NCBI GenBank assembly: GCA_021776095.1
Contig: JAJFGO010000021.1
Coordinates: forward strand, 1-64,000
Reading direction: 5' to 3'
DNA: 64,000 nt
Origin: Kiloniellaceae bacterium
GTDB lineage: Bacteria > Pseudomonadota > Alphaproteobacteria > Kiloniellales > J153
Both the position numbers and the translations under genes were made by a program. Positions 24,855 to 33,207 of the stretch are shown piece by piece. The notes under the pieces are model-generated. The model was not told the origin of the DNA. It saw only the letters and a list, made by a program, of their open reading frames with translations, and searched no databases. Positions within the stretch are counted from its first letter, which is position 1; every line of letters begins with the position of its first letter.

Positions 24855-26456
24855 ATGAATGACCCCAATACCCTTAAGCGGCTCCTGAAAGAGCACAAGA
24901 TGGGCCGCCGCGACTTTATCCGCACGGCCGTAGCCGCCGGCGCGACGGTCGCCATGGCCGGCACGGTCTTCGATCAGGCGCGGGCGGCGACGCCCAAGAA
25001 AGGCGGCCATTTCCGCCAGGCGCTGACCGGCGGCGGCACCAGCGACGTGCTAGACCCGGCGCAAACGCTCGACTCCTACATGATCAACGTCAGCTCCGGT
25101 CAGTTGCGCAACAACCTGACCGAGATCGGCCCGGACGGCCAGCTGCGGGCGGAATTGGCCGAGAGCTGGGAAGCCTCTCCGGACGCCGTGAAATGGACCT
25201 TCAAGCTGCGCAAGGGCGTCGAATTTCATAACGGCAAGACCTTGGATGCCGCGGACGTCGCCGCCTCGCTCAATCATCACCGCGGCGCAGACACCAAGTC
25301 CGCGGCCAAGGGCATCGTCTCGGCGATCGAGGATATCAAGACCGACGGCAAGGACACCGTCGTCATCTCTTTGTCCGGGGGCAACGCGGACTTCCCGTTC
25401 CTGGTCAGCGACTATCACCTGACCGTCTGCCCGGCCAAGGCCGATGGAAGCATGGATTGGCAGTCGGGTGTGGGCACCGGCGGTTACAAGCTGGACAGCT
25501 TCGATCCGGGCATAAACACCATCGTCAAGCGCAATCCGAACTATTGGAAGCCGAACGCCGCCTATTTCGATTCGGTCGAGAACCTTTTCATCTCCGACGT
25601 GGCCGCGCGGACCAACGCCTTGCGCTCAGGCGAATTGGATTGCATTCCCAACCTGGATATTAAAACCGTACATCTCTTGAAGCGGGACAAGAGCATCAAT
25701 GTCTTCCCAACCTTCGGCAACAAGCACACCACCTTGCCGATGCACACCGACGTAGCGCCCTTCGACAACAACGACGTTCGCTTGGCGCTCAAGTACTCGA
25801 TCGACCGTGAGGAGATGGTACAGAAACTCCTCAAGGGCCTCGGTGAAGTGGGTAACGACAGCCCGGTCGGCCCGGCCAATGTTTACCGCGCGACCAAGGA
25901 AGAGTTGCCGCAACGGCCCTACGATCCGGACAAGGCGAAGTTCCATCTCAAGAAAGCCGGCATGGAAAACCTGGCGGTCGATTTCCACGTCGCCGACAGT
26001 GCCTTCGAGGGCGCGGTCGACATGGCACAGCTCTATGCCGAATCGGCCAAGAAGTCCGGCATCAATATCAAAGTGGTTCGCGAGCCGGACGACGGCTATT
26101 GGTCGAACGTCTGGCTGGTTAAGCCCTGGTGCGCTAGCTACTGGGGTGGCCGCCCGACCGAGGATTGGGTCTTCTCGCAGATCTATTCCAAGGGCGCGGA
26201 CTGGAACGAATCCCATTGGGACAATGCGCGTTTCAACAAGCTGCTGCTCTTGGGCCGCAGCGAGCTCGATCCGGCCAAGCGGCGTGAAATCTATGTCGAG
26301 ATGCAGCGCTTGGTGCACGAGGACGGCGGCTCGGTCATTCCCATGTACATGGCCTACACCCATGCCGTTAGCACCAAGATCGGTTTGCCGGACCAACTGG
26401 CGAGCAACTGGGAGCTCGACGGTCACAAGAACGGCGAGCGTTGGTGGTTCGTCTAA
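24855..26456 (+). CDS. Tat-exported peptide/opine-type ABC solute-binding protein (SBP_bac_5)
   Basis: A 533-residue extracellular binding protein of the DppA/OppA class. The twin-arginine signal RRDFIR with a hydrophobic stretch AVAAGATVAMAG shows Tat export. Family motifs follow: LAESWEASPDAVKWTFKLRKG, FHNGKTLDAADV, VRLALKYSIDREEMV and GVGTGGYKL. It should bind a peptide, opine or other cationic solute in the periplasm. No permease or ATPase of this class is encoded nearby, so it either feeds a transporter elsewhere or acts as a sensor partner. The start has AGGGAGA five bases upstream; another ATG at 24850 stops at once. Confidence 0.93.
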   Translation: MNDPNTLKRLLKEHKMGRRDFIRTAVAAGATVAMAGTVFDQARAATPKKGGHFRQALTGGGTSDVLDPAQTLDSYMINVSSGQLRNNLTEIGPDGQLRAELAESWEASPDAVKWTFKLRKGVEFHNGKTLDAADVAASLNHHRGADTKSAAKGIVSAIEDIKTDGKDTVVISLSGGNADFPFLVSDYHLTVCPAKADGSMDWQSGVGTGGYKLDSFDPGINTIVKRNPNYWKPNAAYFDSVENLFISDVAARTNALRSGELDCIPNLDIKTVHLLKRDKSINVFPTFGNKHTTLPMHTDVAPFDNNDVRLALKYSIDREEMVQKLLKGLGEVGNDSPVGPANVYRATKEELPQRPYDPDKAKFHLKKAGMENLAVDFHVADSAFEGAVDMAQLYAESAKKSGINIKVVREPDDGYWSNVWLVKPWCASYWGGRPTEDWVFSQIYSKGADWNESHWDNARFNKLLLLGRSELDPAKRREIYVEMQRLVHEDGGSVIPMYMAYTHAVSTKIGLPDQLASNWELDGHKNGERWWFV

Positions 26457-26471
26457 GCTAGATAACTGGCA

Positions 26472-26504
26472 CCGCGTCCCGGGGAAATTCTCTCCGGGGC
26501 GCGG
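26472..26504 (+). promoter_or_regulatory. Stem-loop after the peptide-type binding-protein gene
   Basis: CCGCGTCCCGG (26472-26482) pairs with CCGGGGCGCGG (26494-26504), giving 11 pairs with one G-T wobble and an 11-nt loop, 15 bp after the binding-protein stop and before the desaturase gene. No T-tract follows. Its position matches the stem-loops after the other two binding-protein genes in this window. Confidence 0.7.
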
Positions 26505-26545
26505 CGGCGCCAAGCCTTGGTCGCGTTTAAAATTAGGAGACACCC

Positions 26546-27541
26546 TTGGAAGGTTTCGTTGGGCGGCGCGGCCTGATCGAGGCCAAGCGCCTGCGCGCGT
26601 TGAGCCCGCGCTCCGACCTCAAAGGCTGCATGCAATTGGGCAGCCACGCCGTCGCGATCCTGGCGACAGGCGCGGTTCTGGCCGTGACCTGGGGCACCTG
26701 GTGGGCGGTCCCGGTCTTCATCGCCCATGGCGTGTTGATTAATTTCCTCTATGCCGGGCAGCACGAGCTTAGCCACTCGACCGTGTTCAAGACCCGCTGG
26801 CTGAACGAGGCGGCGGGGCGCGCGATCGGTTTCCTGATGCTGTATCCGCGCGACTTCGACCAGATCCAGCACTTCGCCCATCATCGCCACACCCAGGATT
26901 GGGCCAAGGACGGCGAACTGGACCGCCCGCCTTACACCCTAATGAGCCACCTGCTTTACATGGCCGGGCCGACCTACTGGTCCTCGCGCATGAGCCGCAT
27001 CCTACGCTTCGCCAGGGGCATCGTGCGCGAGCCTTATATCCCCGCCGACAAACACGCCCTGGTGATCCGCGAAGCGCGCTGGATGTTGACCGGCTACGCG
27101 GCGATAGCAGCCGCGTCCCTTGCCCTGCAAAGCTGGGCCGCGGTGATCTTTTGGCTGGCGCCCATGTTTCTGACCAAGTCGGTTCACCAGTTGCAGAACT
27201 CCATGGAGCATCTGGGCCTGACCCACGAGACCAACACCCTGGAAAACACCCGCACAACGCGGACCAACGCGCTGATGCGCTGGATGGCCTGGAACATGCA
27301 GTACCATACGGCCCATCACACCTATCCGGCGGTGCCGTTCCACGCGCTGCCCGAGCTGCACCGGGAGATTGTCGCGCGTAGCGGCCGCGAGCCGCACAGC
27401 ATGACCTACCTGGGCTTTCAGCGCGAGTTGATCCGCAAGCTGGCGGGTGGGCGCAGCGAAGCCGACTATCCGCAAAACGAAGCCTGGATCCTCGACCCCG
27501 CCGAACCGCCGCGAACCGCCGCGAGCCATGCCCAGGCTTGA
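26546..27541 (+). CDS. Membrane di-iron fatty-acid desaturase/hydroxylase-family protein
   Basis: A 331-residue integral membrane oxidase with three histidine boxes: H73/H77 in GQHELSHST, H109/H112/H113 in QHFAHHRH and H254/H257/H258 in QYHTAHHTYP, plus H222 and H227. These bind the di-iron centre of desaturases, hydroxylases and ketolases. Hydrophobic segments lie around residues 35-70, 92-100, 133-142 and 182-210. It starts with TTG at 26546, supported by TAGGAGA five bases upstream. It lies among amine-catabolism genes and overlaps the next gene by 14 bp, so it may hydroxylate a small soluble substrate rather than a lipid; this is inference. Confidence 0.88.
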   Translation: MEGFVGRRGLIEAKRLRALSPRSDLKGCMQLGSHAVAILATGAVLAVTWGTWWAVPVFIAHGVLINFLYAGQHELSHSTVFKTRWLNEAAGRAIGFLMLYPRDFDQIQHFAHHRHTQDWAKDGELDRPPYTLMSHLLYMAGPTYWSSRMSRILRFARGIVREPYIPADKHALVIREARWMLTGYAAIAAASLALQSWAAVIFWLAPMFLTKSVHQLQNSMEHLGLTHETNTLENTRTTRTNALMRWMAWNMQYHTAHHTYPAVPFHALPELHREIVARSGREPHSMTYLGFQRELIRKLAGGRSEADYPQNEAWILDPAEPPRTAASHAQA

Positions 27542-28385
27542 AGTCTTCCAGTCCCTATGGGCCATGGAATTGCGCCGGCCGGACGGCATCGAGCGTTCGG
27601 TGGAAGAGTCCTTCGAGATGGTCGCCGCCGCCGGCTATCACGGCCTGGCCATCGACTTGGGCGCGACCGACATAGAAAGCGCGCTGAAGACCCGGCCCCT
27701 GTTCGAGAAACACGACCTTGGTTGCTTGATCAATGCTTTTCCGCGAACCATCGAATCCCTGCGTCCGGTCTTGCATATGGCCAAGAATTTCGACGCCCGC
27801 TTCGTCAACATTATCGGCCAGGTCATGCCGCTTTCCGTAGAAGGTATGATCCCGGTGGTACGCGCCTGGATCGCCATGGCCGAGGAAGAGGGCGTAGAGA
27901 TCCAATTCGAGACCCACCGCAACTGCATTACCAACGATCTCTTTGCGACCCTTCTGCTGCTCGACGCGGTGCCGGAGATGCGGCTCTGCGCCGACCTCTC
28001 GCACTATGTGGTGGACCGTGAGTTCACCTATCCCATCTCGGCGGACGACGATGCGCTGATTCAGCGCGTCCTGGCGCGCGCCAATTCGTTTCAAGGCCGG
28101 GTCGCCGGCCGCGAACAGATTCAGCTTCAAATCGGCTTTCCACAGCACCGCAAATGGCTCGATCTCTTCGCCCGCTGGTGGGAGGACGGCTTTCGCCTAT
28201 GGCGGGCCCGCGCACAAGAGGACTCGGTCTTGAGTTTCCTGTGCGAGTTGGGGCCGCCGGAATACGCGATCACCGGGCCGGACGGCTACGAACTCTCCGA
28301 CCGCTGGGAAGAGGCTTTGCAAATCCGCGGCCGGGTCGATGAGATTTGGGCGAAATTGGAGCGGGATGACGCCAGCGCGGCGTAA
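27528..28385 (+). CDS. Sugar-phosphate isomerase/epimerase-like TIM-barrel protein
   Basis: A 285-residue xylose-isomerase-like TIM barrel. Barrel landmarks are GYHGLAIDLGAT, FVNIIGQVMP, EIQFETHRNC with a metal-type Glu, and MRLCADLSHYVVD with Asp and His. Such proteins are metal-dependent isomerases, epimerases or hydrolases of small hydroxy-acids and sugars. The start MPRLEVFQSL lies inside the end of the desaturase gene, a 14-bp overlap that implies coupling. The ureohydrolase follows after 9 bp. The reaction is unknown. Confidence 0.82.
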   Translation: MPRLEVFQSLWAMELRRPDGIERSVEESFEMVAAAGYHGLAIDLGATDIESALKTRPLFEKHDLGCLINAFPRTIESLRPVLHMAKNFDARFVNIIGQVMPLSVEGMIPVVRAWIAMAEEEGVEIQFETHRNCITNDLFATLLLLDAVPEMRLCADLSHYVVDREFTYPISADDDALIQRVLARANSFQGRVAGREQIQLQIGFPQHRKWLDLFARWWEDGFRLWRARAQEDSVLSFLCELGPPEYAITGPDGYELSDRWEEALQIRGRVDEIWAKLERDDASAA

Positions 28386-28394
28386 GGAGTTGGG

Positions 28395-29444
28395 ATGGAT
28401 AAGAAGAACCTGGAACGGCTACGGGCGAAATACGGCGCCGCCGGCGGCAGCGACGTCATGGACCCGCAGTTTAAAAAAGTCGCCGAGCTGCTGTTCACCG
28501 GCGATACGCGCAAGAAGCCCTACTCCGGCGTGCCGACGCTCTTGGACGCGCCCTACCGGCCCGAGGCCGCCGAGCGGGACGACTTTGGCGGGCTCGATTT
28601 AGCGCTGATCGGCGTACCCATGGACCTAGGCGTGACCAACCGGCCAGGCGCACGTTTCGGCCCGCGCGCGGTGCGCGCCATGGAGCGCATCGGCCCCTAC
28701 AATCACGCGCTCAAGGTCGTGCCCTTGGCCGAGGCCAAGGTGGCGGATATCGGCGATGTGCCGTTCCGCAGCCGTTTCAGCCTCGACCAGTCGATCGAGG
28801 ACATCGAGGCCTTCTACACCCAGGTCGCGGCCGCCGGCGTGCGCCCCTGCAGCGTGGGCGGCGATCATTCCATCACCTATCCCATCATGAAGGCGCTGGG
28901 CCGGGAGCGCCCACTCGCCATGGTCCACATAGACGCCCACAGCGATACCAGCGGCGAATACGACGGCGCCAAGTTCCACCACGGCGGGCCGTTCCGCTGG
29001 GCCGTGCTCGACGGTGTGCTCGATCCCCACCGCACGATACAAATCGGCATCCGCGGCTCCGCAGAGTTCTTATGGGAGTTCGCCTACGATTCCGGCATGA
29101 CCGTGATCCACGCCGAAAAATTCGCCGAAATGGGCGTCGAGGCCGTGATCGCCAAGGCGCGCGAGGTCGTCGGCGACGGGCCGGTCTATATCTCCCTCGA
29201 CGTCGATGGGATCGACCCGGCCTTCGCGCCCGGTACCGGCACGCCCGAGGTTGGCGGCCTGACCCCGCGCGAAGTTCAGGCGGCCCTGCGCGGCCTCGCC
29301 GGGCTGGAGATCATCGGCGGCGACGTGGTCGAGATCGCACCTGAATACGACGCCACCACCAACACCGCCCAAATGGGCGGCCAGATGCTGTTCGAAATCC
29401 TATCGCTCATGGCACTGGCGCCGGGATTGAAGACGGGGCCCTAG
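28395..29444 (+). CDS. Ureohydrolase (agmatinase / guanidino-acid hydrolase family)
   Basis: A 349-residue Mn-dependent ureohydrolase with all metal ligands: H158 in GGDHS, D180/H182/D184 in DAHSD, and D269/D271 in SLDVDGID, plus the loop FAPGTGTPEVGG. Enzymes of this group release urea from agmatine, guanidinobutyrate, guanidinopropionate or free guanidine-type compounds. The N-terminus of about 65 residues is longer than in speB agmatinases and resembles guanidinobutyrase-type proteins. The operon context, with a dioxygenase, a membrane hydroxylase and a transaminase-fold enzyme, suggests breakdown of a modified guanidino compound. The gene ends in TAG. Confidence 0.92.
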   Translation: MDKKNLERLRAKYGAAGGSDVMDPQFKKVAELLFTGDTRKKPYSGVPTLLDAPYRPEAAERDDFGGLDLALIGVPMDLGVTNRPGARFGPRAVRAMERIGPYNHALKVVPLAEAKVADIGDVPFRSRFSLDQSIEDIEAFYTQVAAAGVRPCSVGGDHSITYPIMKALGRERPLAMVHIDAHSDTSGEYDGAKFHHGGPFRWAVLDGVLDPHRTIQIGIRGSAEFLWEFAYDSGMTVIHAEKFAEMGVEAVIAKAREVVGDGPVYISLDVDGIDPAFAPGTGTPEVGGLTPREVQAALRGLAGLEIIGGDVVEIAPEYDATTNTAQMGGQMLFEILSLMALAPGLKTGP

Positions 29445-29488
29445 CACCTCGATCTGCCGCTAACCTTTCCACGAAACGTAAGGTTTCC

Positions 29489-30658
29489 ATGATCGACATC
29501 GCCGCCGTCCGGGCCGATACGCCGGCCTGCGAAACCTTGCTTCACTTCAACAATGCCGGTGCGGCGCTGATGCCCGATCCGGTTTATCGGACCGTGGTCG
29601 AGCATCTAACGCTGGAGCGCGAGACCGGCGGCTACGAGGCGGCAGACAGGGCCTCGGAGGCACTACAAGGTTTCTACACGGCCCTGGCCGATCTACTGGG
29701 CGCGAAGCCGCGTGAGATCGCCTATGTCGAGAACGCGACCCGGGCCTGGGACATGGCATTTTACGCCCTGCCCCTGCGCGAGGGAGACCGGATCATCACC
29801 CATGGTTCGGAGTATGCCTCGAACTATCTAGCCTTTATGCAACAAGCCAAGCGGCGCGGTTTGGAGATCGACCTCGCGCCCTCCGACGGGTCTGGGCAAA
29901 TCGATGTCGAGGCCATGCGGGCGCTGATCGGCCCGCGGACCCGCTTGATCGCGATCACCCATGTGCCGACCCAAGGCGGCCTGATCAATCCGGCAACAGA
30001 GGTCGGCCAGGTCGCGCGCGAGCACGGTCTCACGTACTTGCTCGACGCCTGCCAATCGGTTGGGCAACTGGACCTCGACGTCAAGAAAATCGGCTGCCAT
30101 GTCCTTTCGGGCACCGGGCGCAAGTTTCTGCGCGGGCCACGGGGCACGGGATTCCTCTATGTCAGCGACGAGATCGTGGAGACGCTGGAGCCGCCCTTTA
30201 TCGATCTCTTCGCCGCGACCTGGAGCGAGACCGATAGCTACACGCTGGCCGCGGGCGCCTTGCGTTTCGAGAATTGGGAAAGCTATATCGCCGGGCGTCT
30301 CGGGCTGGCCGAGGCGGTCCGCTATGCCACCAGGCTGGGCCTGCCGGCCATCGAACAGCGCATTCTTGAACTGGGCGCCGCCTTGCGCGAGGGTCTTTCC
30401 GAGATCGCGGGCGTTACGGTGCGCGACCTGGGCCGGAAACGCTGTGGCATCGTCTCATTCGACAAGGCGAGTGAAGAACCGGCGGCCCTGACGGCGCGCC
30501 TGCACCGCCAGGCGATCAATATATCGACCTCGACCGCCAAGAACGCCCGCCTCGATCTGGCGACCCGGGGCCTATCCTCGGTCTCCCGGGCTTCGGTCCA
30601 CTATTACAACACCCAGGCAGAGATCGAGCGCTTCTGCGCCGCCGTCCAAGACGGCTAA
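29489..30658 (+). CDS. Class V PLP-dependent aminotransferase/cysteine desulfurase-like enzyme
   Basis: A 389-residue fold-type I PLP enzyme. The family opening LHFNNAGAALMP is followed by VENATRAWDMA, the PLP-contacting D186 in YLLDACQSVGQ, and the Schiff-base lysine K212 in GTGRKFLRGPRGTGFLY. It resembles the CsdA/isopenicillin-N-epimerase-like branch, where members act as C-S or C-N lyases, epimerases or transaminases. It has no SUF/ISC partner here, so iron-sulfur assembly is unlikely. It lies 44 bp after the ureohydrolase in the same direction and probably handles the amino product of that pathway. Confidence 0.9.
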   Translation: MIDIAAVRADTPACETLLHFNNAGAALMPDPVYRTVVEHLTLERETGGYEAADRASEALQGFYTALADLLGAKPREIAYVENATRAWDMAFYALPLREGDRIITHGSEYASNYLAFMQQAKRRGLEIDLAPSDGSGQIDVEAMRALIGPRTRLIAITHVPTQGGLINPATEVGQVAREHGLTYLLDACQSVGQLDLDVKKIGCHVLSGTGRKFLRGPRGTGFLYVSDEIVETLEPPFIDLFAATWSETDSYTLAAGALRFENWESYIAGRLGLAEAVRYATRLGLPAIEQRILELGAALREGLSEIAGVTVRDLGRKRCGIVSFDKASEEPAALTARLHRQAINISTSTAKNARLDLATRGLSSVSRASVHYYNTQAEIERFCAAVQDG

Positions 30659-30862
30659 GTGGCGGTGCCGAGCCGGAAACGCCCTCTCGAACGGCTGTAA
30701 AACGCCGGTAGTTTGTGTCGAAAACAAGAAGATAGCCCTCCCGCCGCCATGTGATATTGGCCTCAATGGCCGGTGCACGCCTAAGCGACCTGGGTCGATT
30801 CTCCCTAAAAGTTTGGGCTTACGTCGCTCGCAGGGCGACAGCTTCGGCTTGAATGGGGAGCG

Positions 30863-32434
30863 ATGAGAATGGAAAGCGATACCTTGGTAAGTGACCCGCG
30901 CAGGCGCGGACGGCGCAGCGGGGGCCGCGCCGGCAATACCCGCGGCAAGGGCGCGGCGATCGAACAGCTGCCGTGGGACTTGCCGGTCAATACCGACAAG
31001 CCGACCGAGCCGATCGGCGAAGAGGGCGTTCAAGCCATCCACAATGGCGCCATGCGCATCCTCGAAGAAATCGGCATCGAATTCCTGAATCCCGAAGCGG
31101 TCGAAATCCTGCGCAAGGGCGGTTGCACCGTCGAGGGCGAGAACGTGCGCATGGGCCGCGACCTGATCATGGAGCAGCTCAAGCATGTCCCCTCCACCTA
31201 TACCTTGACCTCGCGCAACCTGGACCGGCGGCTCGAGATCGGCGGCGACCGCATGGTGTTCGGCAATGTTTCCAGCCCGCCCAACTGCTCCGACCTCGAC
31301 CGGGGCCGGCGCACGGGAACGCGCGAGGATTACCGGAATTTCATCAAGCTAACCCAGTACTTCAATTGCATTCATTTCGCCGGCGGCTATCCGGTCGAAC
31401 CGATGGACATACACCCCTCGGTCCGGCATCTCGACTGCCTTTACGACAAGCTGATTCTGACCGACAAGGTCGTGCACGCCTATAGCCTGGGCAAGGAGCG
31501 GGTCGAAGACGTGATGGAGATGGTGCGCATCGCCGGCGGCCTAACCCACGAGGAATTCGACGCCACGCCGCGCATGTACACCAACATCAACTCCACCTCG
31601 CCGCTGAAGCACGACTACCCCATGCTCGACGGCCTGATGCGGTTGAGCCGGCGCGGACAGCCCACGGTGGTGACGCCCTTCACTCTGGCCGGCGCCATGG
31701 CGCCGGTCACCATGGCCGGCGCGGTCGCCCAGTCCATGGCCGAGGGTCTGGCGGCAATCGTCCTCATACAACTCATCAAGCCCGGCTGTCCGACCGCGAT
31801 CGGCACCTTCACCTCCAACGTGGACATGAAGACCGGCGCGCCGGCATTCGGCACGCCGGATTACATGCGCGCGACTCAAATGTCGGGGCAGATGGCGCGT
31901 TTCTACGGCCTGCCGTTACGCGCCTCCAACGCCTGCGCCGCGAACTACCCGGACGCGCAGGCGGCTTGGGAAAGCGCCTTCTCGCTCTGGGCCGCAGTCT
32001 CCTCGCAGGTCAACATGGTCTACCACGCGGCCGGATGGTTGGAGGGCGGCCTCTGTGCCTCCTACGAAAAATTCGTCATGGACTGCGAGACCCTGCAGCA
32101 GATGATCGCCTATATGAAGCCGGTCGGGACCAGCGAGGCGGACATCGCCTTCGACGCCATAAAGGAGGTCGGGCCGGGTGGACATTTCTTCGGCTGCGCA
32201 CACACCCAGGAGCGTTACGAGACCGCGTTCTACAGCCCCTTCCTATCCGATTGGTCGAATTTCGAGAACTGGCACGACCGCGGCGCCGTACAGACGCCCG
32301 AGCGCGCCAACAAGATCTGGAAGCAGATCCTGGCCGAATTCGAGGCCCCGCCGATCGACCCGGCGATCGACGAGGAACTGCAGGCCTTCGTCGCCAAGCG
32401 CAAGGAAGAGGGCGGCGCGCCCACGGACTTCTGA
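30863..32434 (+). CDS. MttB-family (non-pyrrolysine) trimethylamine/betaine methyltransferase homologue
   Basis: A 523-residue member of the MttB superfamily with NGAMRILEEIGIEFLNPEAV, GRDLIMEQLKHVPSTY and a TIM barrel including SPLKHDYPMLDGLM, PFTLAGAMAPVTMAGA and GCAHTQERYETAFY. The reading frame has no internal TAG, so it is a non-pyrrolysine homologue; characterised members demethylate glycine betaine, proline betaine or carnitine and pass the methyl group to a corrinoid protein. No corrinoid protein (MttC) or reactivase is encoded beside it. A basic Arg/Gly-rich stretch (residues 13-30) precedes the conserved domain. The 204-bp gap upstream (30659-30862) contains no gene and may carry a separate promoter. 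Confidence 0.9.
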   Translation: MRMESDTLVSDPRRRGRRSGGRAGNTRGKGAAIEQLPWDLPVNTDKPTEPIGEEGVQAIHNGAMRILEEIGIEFLNPEAVEILRKGGCTVEGENVRMGRDLIMEQLKHVPSTYTLTSRNLDRRLEIGGDRMVFGNVSSPPNCSDLDRGRRTGTREDYRNFIKLTQYFNCIHFAGGYPVEPMDIHPSVRHLDCLYDKLILTDKVVHAYSLGKERVEDVMEMVRIAGGLTHEEFDATPRMYTNINSTSPLKHDYPMLDGLMRLSRRGQPTVVTPFTLAGAMAPVTMAGAVAQSMAEGLAAIVLIQLIKPGCPTAIGTFTSNVDMKTGAPAFGTPDYMRATQMSGQMARFYGLPLRASNACAANYPDAQAAWESAFSLWAAVSSQVNMVYHAAGWLEGGLCASYEKFVMDCETLQQMIAYMKPVGTSEADIAFDAIKEVGPGGHFFGCAHTQERYETAFYSPFLSDWSNFENWHDRGAVQTPERANKIWKQILAEFEAPPIDPAIDEELQAFVAKRKEEGGAPTDF

Positions 32435-32635
32435 TCCGCCGAACAAGGTTCCCGGAAAGACGCGAAACGGCGCCGCTCGGTAAGGACAGCGCCATTAGGT
32501 CATGGACTCATAAAAAATGTTCGCAAGATGATGTCCGTTTGCGGGCCGATACCAGACGACCTCGACGGAGCACGTCTTGGTCCGGGTATGACCCGGAGCG
32601 GACCTACTGCCGTTTTCTAGACGCCATCCCCTTGG

Positions 32636-33124
32636 TCAGCTCGTCTCAAAGTCCTTTAGAAAGGTTTTCAATAGCGCATCGAGTTTTCGCCGCTCATTGT
32701 CTGACAGACCTGACACCAGTTTCTCCTGTGTCTGCACATGCGCCGTGACCGCCGAGTCGATGACGCTGAAGCCCTTGTCGGTGAGTGAAATGAGAAAGCT
32801 GCGGCGATCATCGGGGCTTTGATTTCGCGCCACGAGCCCCGCCCTTTCAAGCTGATCGATCCGGTTCGTCATGGTGCCCGACGTCACCATAGTTGTCGCC
32901 ATCAAGTCCCCGGGTGACAAGCTGAAAGGTGGTCCGGACCGACGCAGGGTCGCCAAAACGTCAAAGCTGGCCGTGTTGAGACCGTGTTCGGCCCAGGTTT
33001 TCTCCATCTCTCGCGAGAGACAGAGCATGAGCCGCTTGATCCGCCCGATCAGCCCCATGGGAGAGACCTCAAGGTCGGGGCGTTCCTTTCGCCACTGAGC
33101 GAGAACCTTATCGACATGATCCAT
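32636..33124 (-). CDS. MarR-family transcriptional regulator
   Basis: A 162-residue winged-helix regulator. The MarR core is visible as LNTASFDVLATLRRSG, LMATTMVTSGTMTNRIDQLERAGLV and the wing DDRRSFLISLTDKG. These dimers usually release DNA on binding a phenolic or other small ligand and often control a neighbouring exporter. The start is the ATG of MDHVDKVLAQ; the longer frame crosses the operator. It is divergent from an EamA exporter, with two matching palindromes between them. The 201-bp gap on its 3' side (32435-32635) shows no gene. Confidence 0.92.
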   Translation of the reverse strand: MDHVDKVLAQWRKERPDLEVSPMGLIGRIKRLMLCLSREMEKTWAEHGLNTASFDVLATLRRSGPPFSLSPGDLMATTMVTSGTMTNRIDQLERAGLVARNQSPDDRRSFLISLTDKGFSVIDSAVTAHVQTQEKLVSGLSDNERRKLDALLKTFLKDFETS

Positions 33125-33145
33125 GGCCCAATTCCTTAAACAAAA

Positions 33146-33187
33146 ATATCTTGACGTCAAGATATAAATCATTATCTTGAGATCAAG
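33146..33187. promoter_or_regulatory. Two MarR-type operators between divergent regulator and exporter
   Basis: ATATCTTGACGTCAAGATAT at 33146-33165 is a perfect 20-bp palindrome. A second site at 33176-33187, CTTGAGATCAAG, shares its core CTTGANNTCAAG. The centres are 26 bp apart, and the pair lies in the 83-bp gap between the MarR gene and the EamA gene. MarR proteins bind such 18-22 bp palindromes, so control of both genes by the adjacent regulator is the obvious reading. Confidence 0.75.
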
Positions 33188-33207
33188 GTACTTTTCAGGA
33201 GGGCGCG

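Noticed and set aside
26546-27541. Naming the membrane di-iron protein a lipid desaturase
   Set aside because: The histidine boxes fit the superfamily, but context is amine catabolism with no lipid gene nearby, so only the superfamily is given.
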